Shown: in pieces, positions 5,043-5,522 of the stretch
How the letters are laid out: the number at the start of each line of letters is the position of its first letter
How positions within the stretch are numbered: position 1 is the first letter of the stretch
Assembly: GCA_012031455.1 (NCBI GenBank)
Contig: JAAUTM010000124.1
Span: 1-5,522 of the forward strand
Source: Phycisphaerales bacterium
Lineage (GTDB): Bacteria > Planctomycetota > Phycisphaerae > Phycisphaerales > Phycisphaeraceae
Length of the DNA stretch: 5,522 nt
Direction of reading: 5' to 3'
Program-made: the position numbers and the translations under genes
Notes under the pieces: generated by a model
What the model was told of the DNA's origin: nothing
What the model saw: the letters and a program-made list of their open reading frames with translations, nothing else
Databases searched by the model: none

Positions 5043-5522
5043 ATGCCTCCATCCTTCATCAGCATTCGTGGTGCCCGCGAACACAACCTGCGCGGCATTG
5101 ACCTTGATATACCCCGTGACAAGCTCGTGGTCATCACCGGATTATCCGGCAGCGGCAAGTCATCGCTGGCTTTTGACACCATCTACGCTGAGGGCCAGCG
5201 CAAGTACATCGAATCGCTTTCTGCTTACGCCCGGCAATTTCTGGATCAACTGCAGAAGCCCGACCTCGACACCATTGAGGGCTTGCCGCCGACGATCGCT
5301 ATCGAGCAGCGATCAGCCAGTCACAACCCACGTTCGACGGTGGCTACGACGACGGAAATCTACGATTACCTGCGTTTGCTCTTTGCACGAGTCGGTCAGC
5401 CTCGTTGCTGGCATCCGGTGAAAACGGATGAGAAAGGGAATGTGCTGGAGACCTGTGGGCGACCGATTGCCAGCCAGTCCGCCACGCAGATAGTTGACGC
5501 TGTGCAAGCCCAGCCCGATGGC
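5043..5522 (+). CDS. uvrA: UvrABC excinuclease subunit A, N-terminal part
   Basis: First 160 residues; the gene runs off the right edge (full UvrA is about 940 residues). UvrA is the ABC-type ATPase that dimerises, finds bulky DNA lesions and loads UvrB in nucleotide excision repair. Hallmarks are [19 protein letters not shown], the Walker A motif GLSGSGKSS (33-41, K39), [20 protein letters not shown], the [20 protein letters not shown] segment, and [27 protein letters not shown] 5043 is placed where the family begins and has no Shine-Dalgarno before it (CCGCCCTC), in line with a leaderless mRNA. Oddity: the short Cys turn that usually follows ARVG (CPxHG or CPxCG) is stretched, with C122 and C138 separated by 15 residues before [14 protein letters not shown]. 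The call is not in doubt. Confidence 0.97.
   Translation, partial: MPPSFISIRGAREHNLRGIDLDIPRDKLVVITGLSGSGKSSLAFDTIYAEGQRKYIESLSAYARQFLDQLQKPDLDTIEGLPPTIAIEQRSASHNPRSTVATTTEIYDYLRLLFARVGQPRCWHPVKTDEKGNVLETCGRPIASQSATQIVDAVQAQPDG

Noticed and set aside
4922..5182. Minus-strand open frame over the uvrA upstream region and start
   Set aside because: It lies largely antisense to the certain uvrA coding sequence and its regulatory region, and has no recognisable motif.
5068..5421. Plus-strand open frame inside uvrA
   Set aside because: It is an alternate-frame shadow of uvrA with no family resemblance.
1..5522. CRISPR array, insertion sequence, tRNA or rRNA
   Set aside because: No spaced direct repeats, transposase-like protein, terminal inverted repeats or cloverleaf-like sequence were seen on either strand.

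Overview
The window looks like chromosomal DNA of a Planctomycetota bacterium, possibly class Phycisphaerae. The evidence is an exosortase-type PEP-CTERM sorting tail, a DUF4038/apiosidase-like glycoside hydrolase, moderate GC content and a well-conserved UvrA start. The phylum-level assignment is an inference from gene content.

Layout. (1) Bases 1-701 hold the 3' part of a secreted PEP-CTERM protein that runs off the left edge. (2) A gene-free stretch of about 300 bases carries a candidate promoter and an imperfect palindrome ahead of (3) a DUF4038 / putative collagen-binding-domain glycoside hydrolase; its best start is the GTG at 1008, placed by a clear Shine-Dalgarno. (4) On the minus strand at 2532-3204 lies a VapBC-type toxin-antitoxin pair: a ribbon-helix-helix antitoxin overlapping a PIN-domain toxin by ATGA, with its own promoter and a candidate operator. 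The toxin has lost its reading frame near its C-terminus, and the missing end sits intact in the neighbouring frame. (5) Diverging from it, a CHAD-domain gene on the plus strand (3348-4441) shows the same kind of lesion: the final stretch continues in the -1 frame. (6) rpsR (ribosomal protein bS18) stands without rpsF, ssb or rplI beside it, with a leader hairpin and a good intrinsic terminator. (7) uvrA begins at 5043 and runs off the right edge; a perfect TATAAT placed 8 bases before its ATG and the absence of a Shine-Dalgarno suggest a leaderless message.

The genes do not form one pathway. Housekeeping genes (rpsR, uvrA) on the right adjoin accessory genes on the left (secreted protein, glycoside hydrolase, toxin-antitoxin, CHAD). 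No mobile element, CRISPR array, tRNA or rRNA was seen, and I found no clear sign of a wholly new system. The points most worth a second look are the two same-sense single-base frame breaks in neighbouring genes, the extended cysteine loop in UvrA, the likely leaderless uvrA message and the rpsR leader structure.
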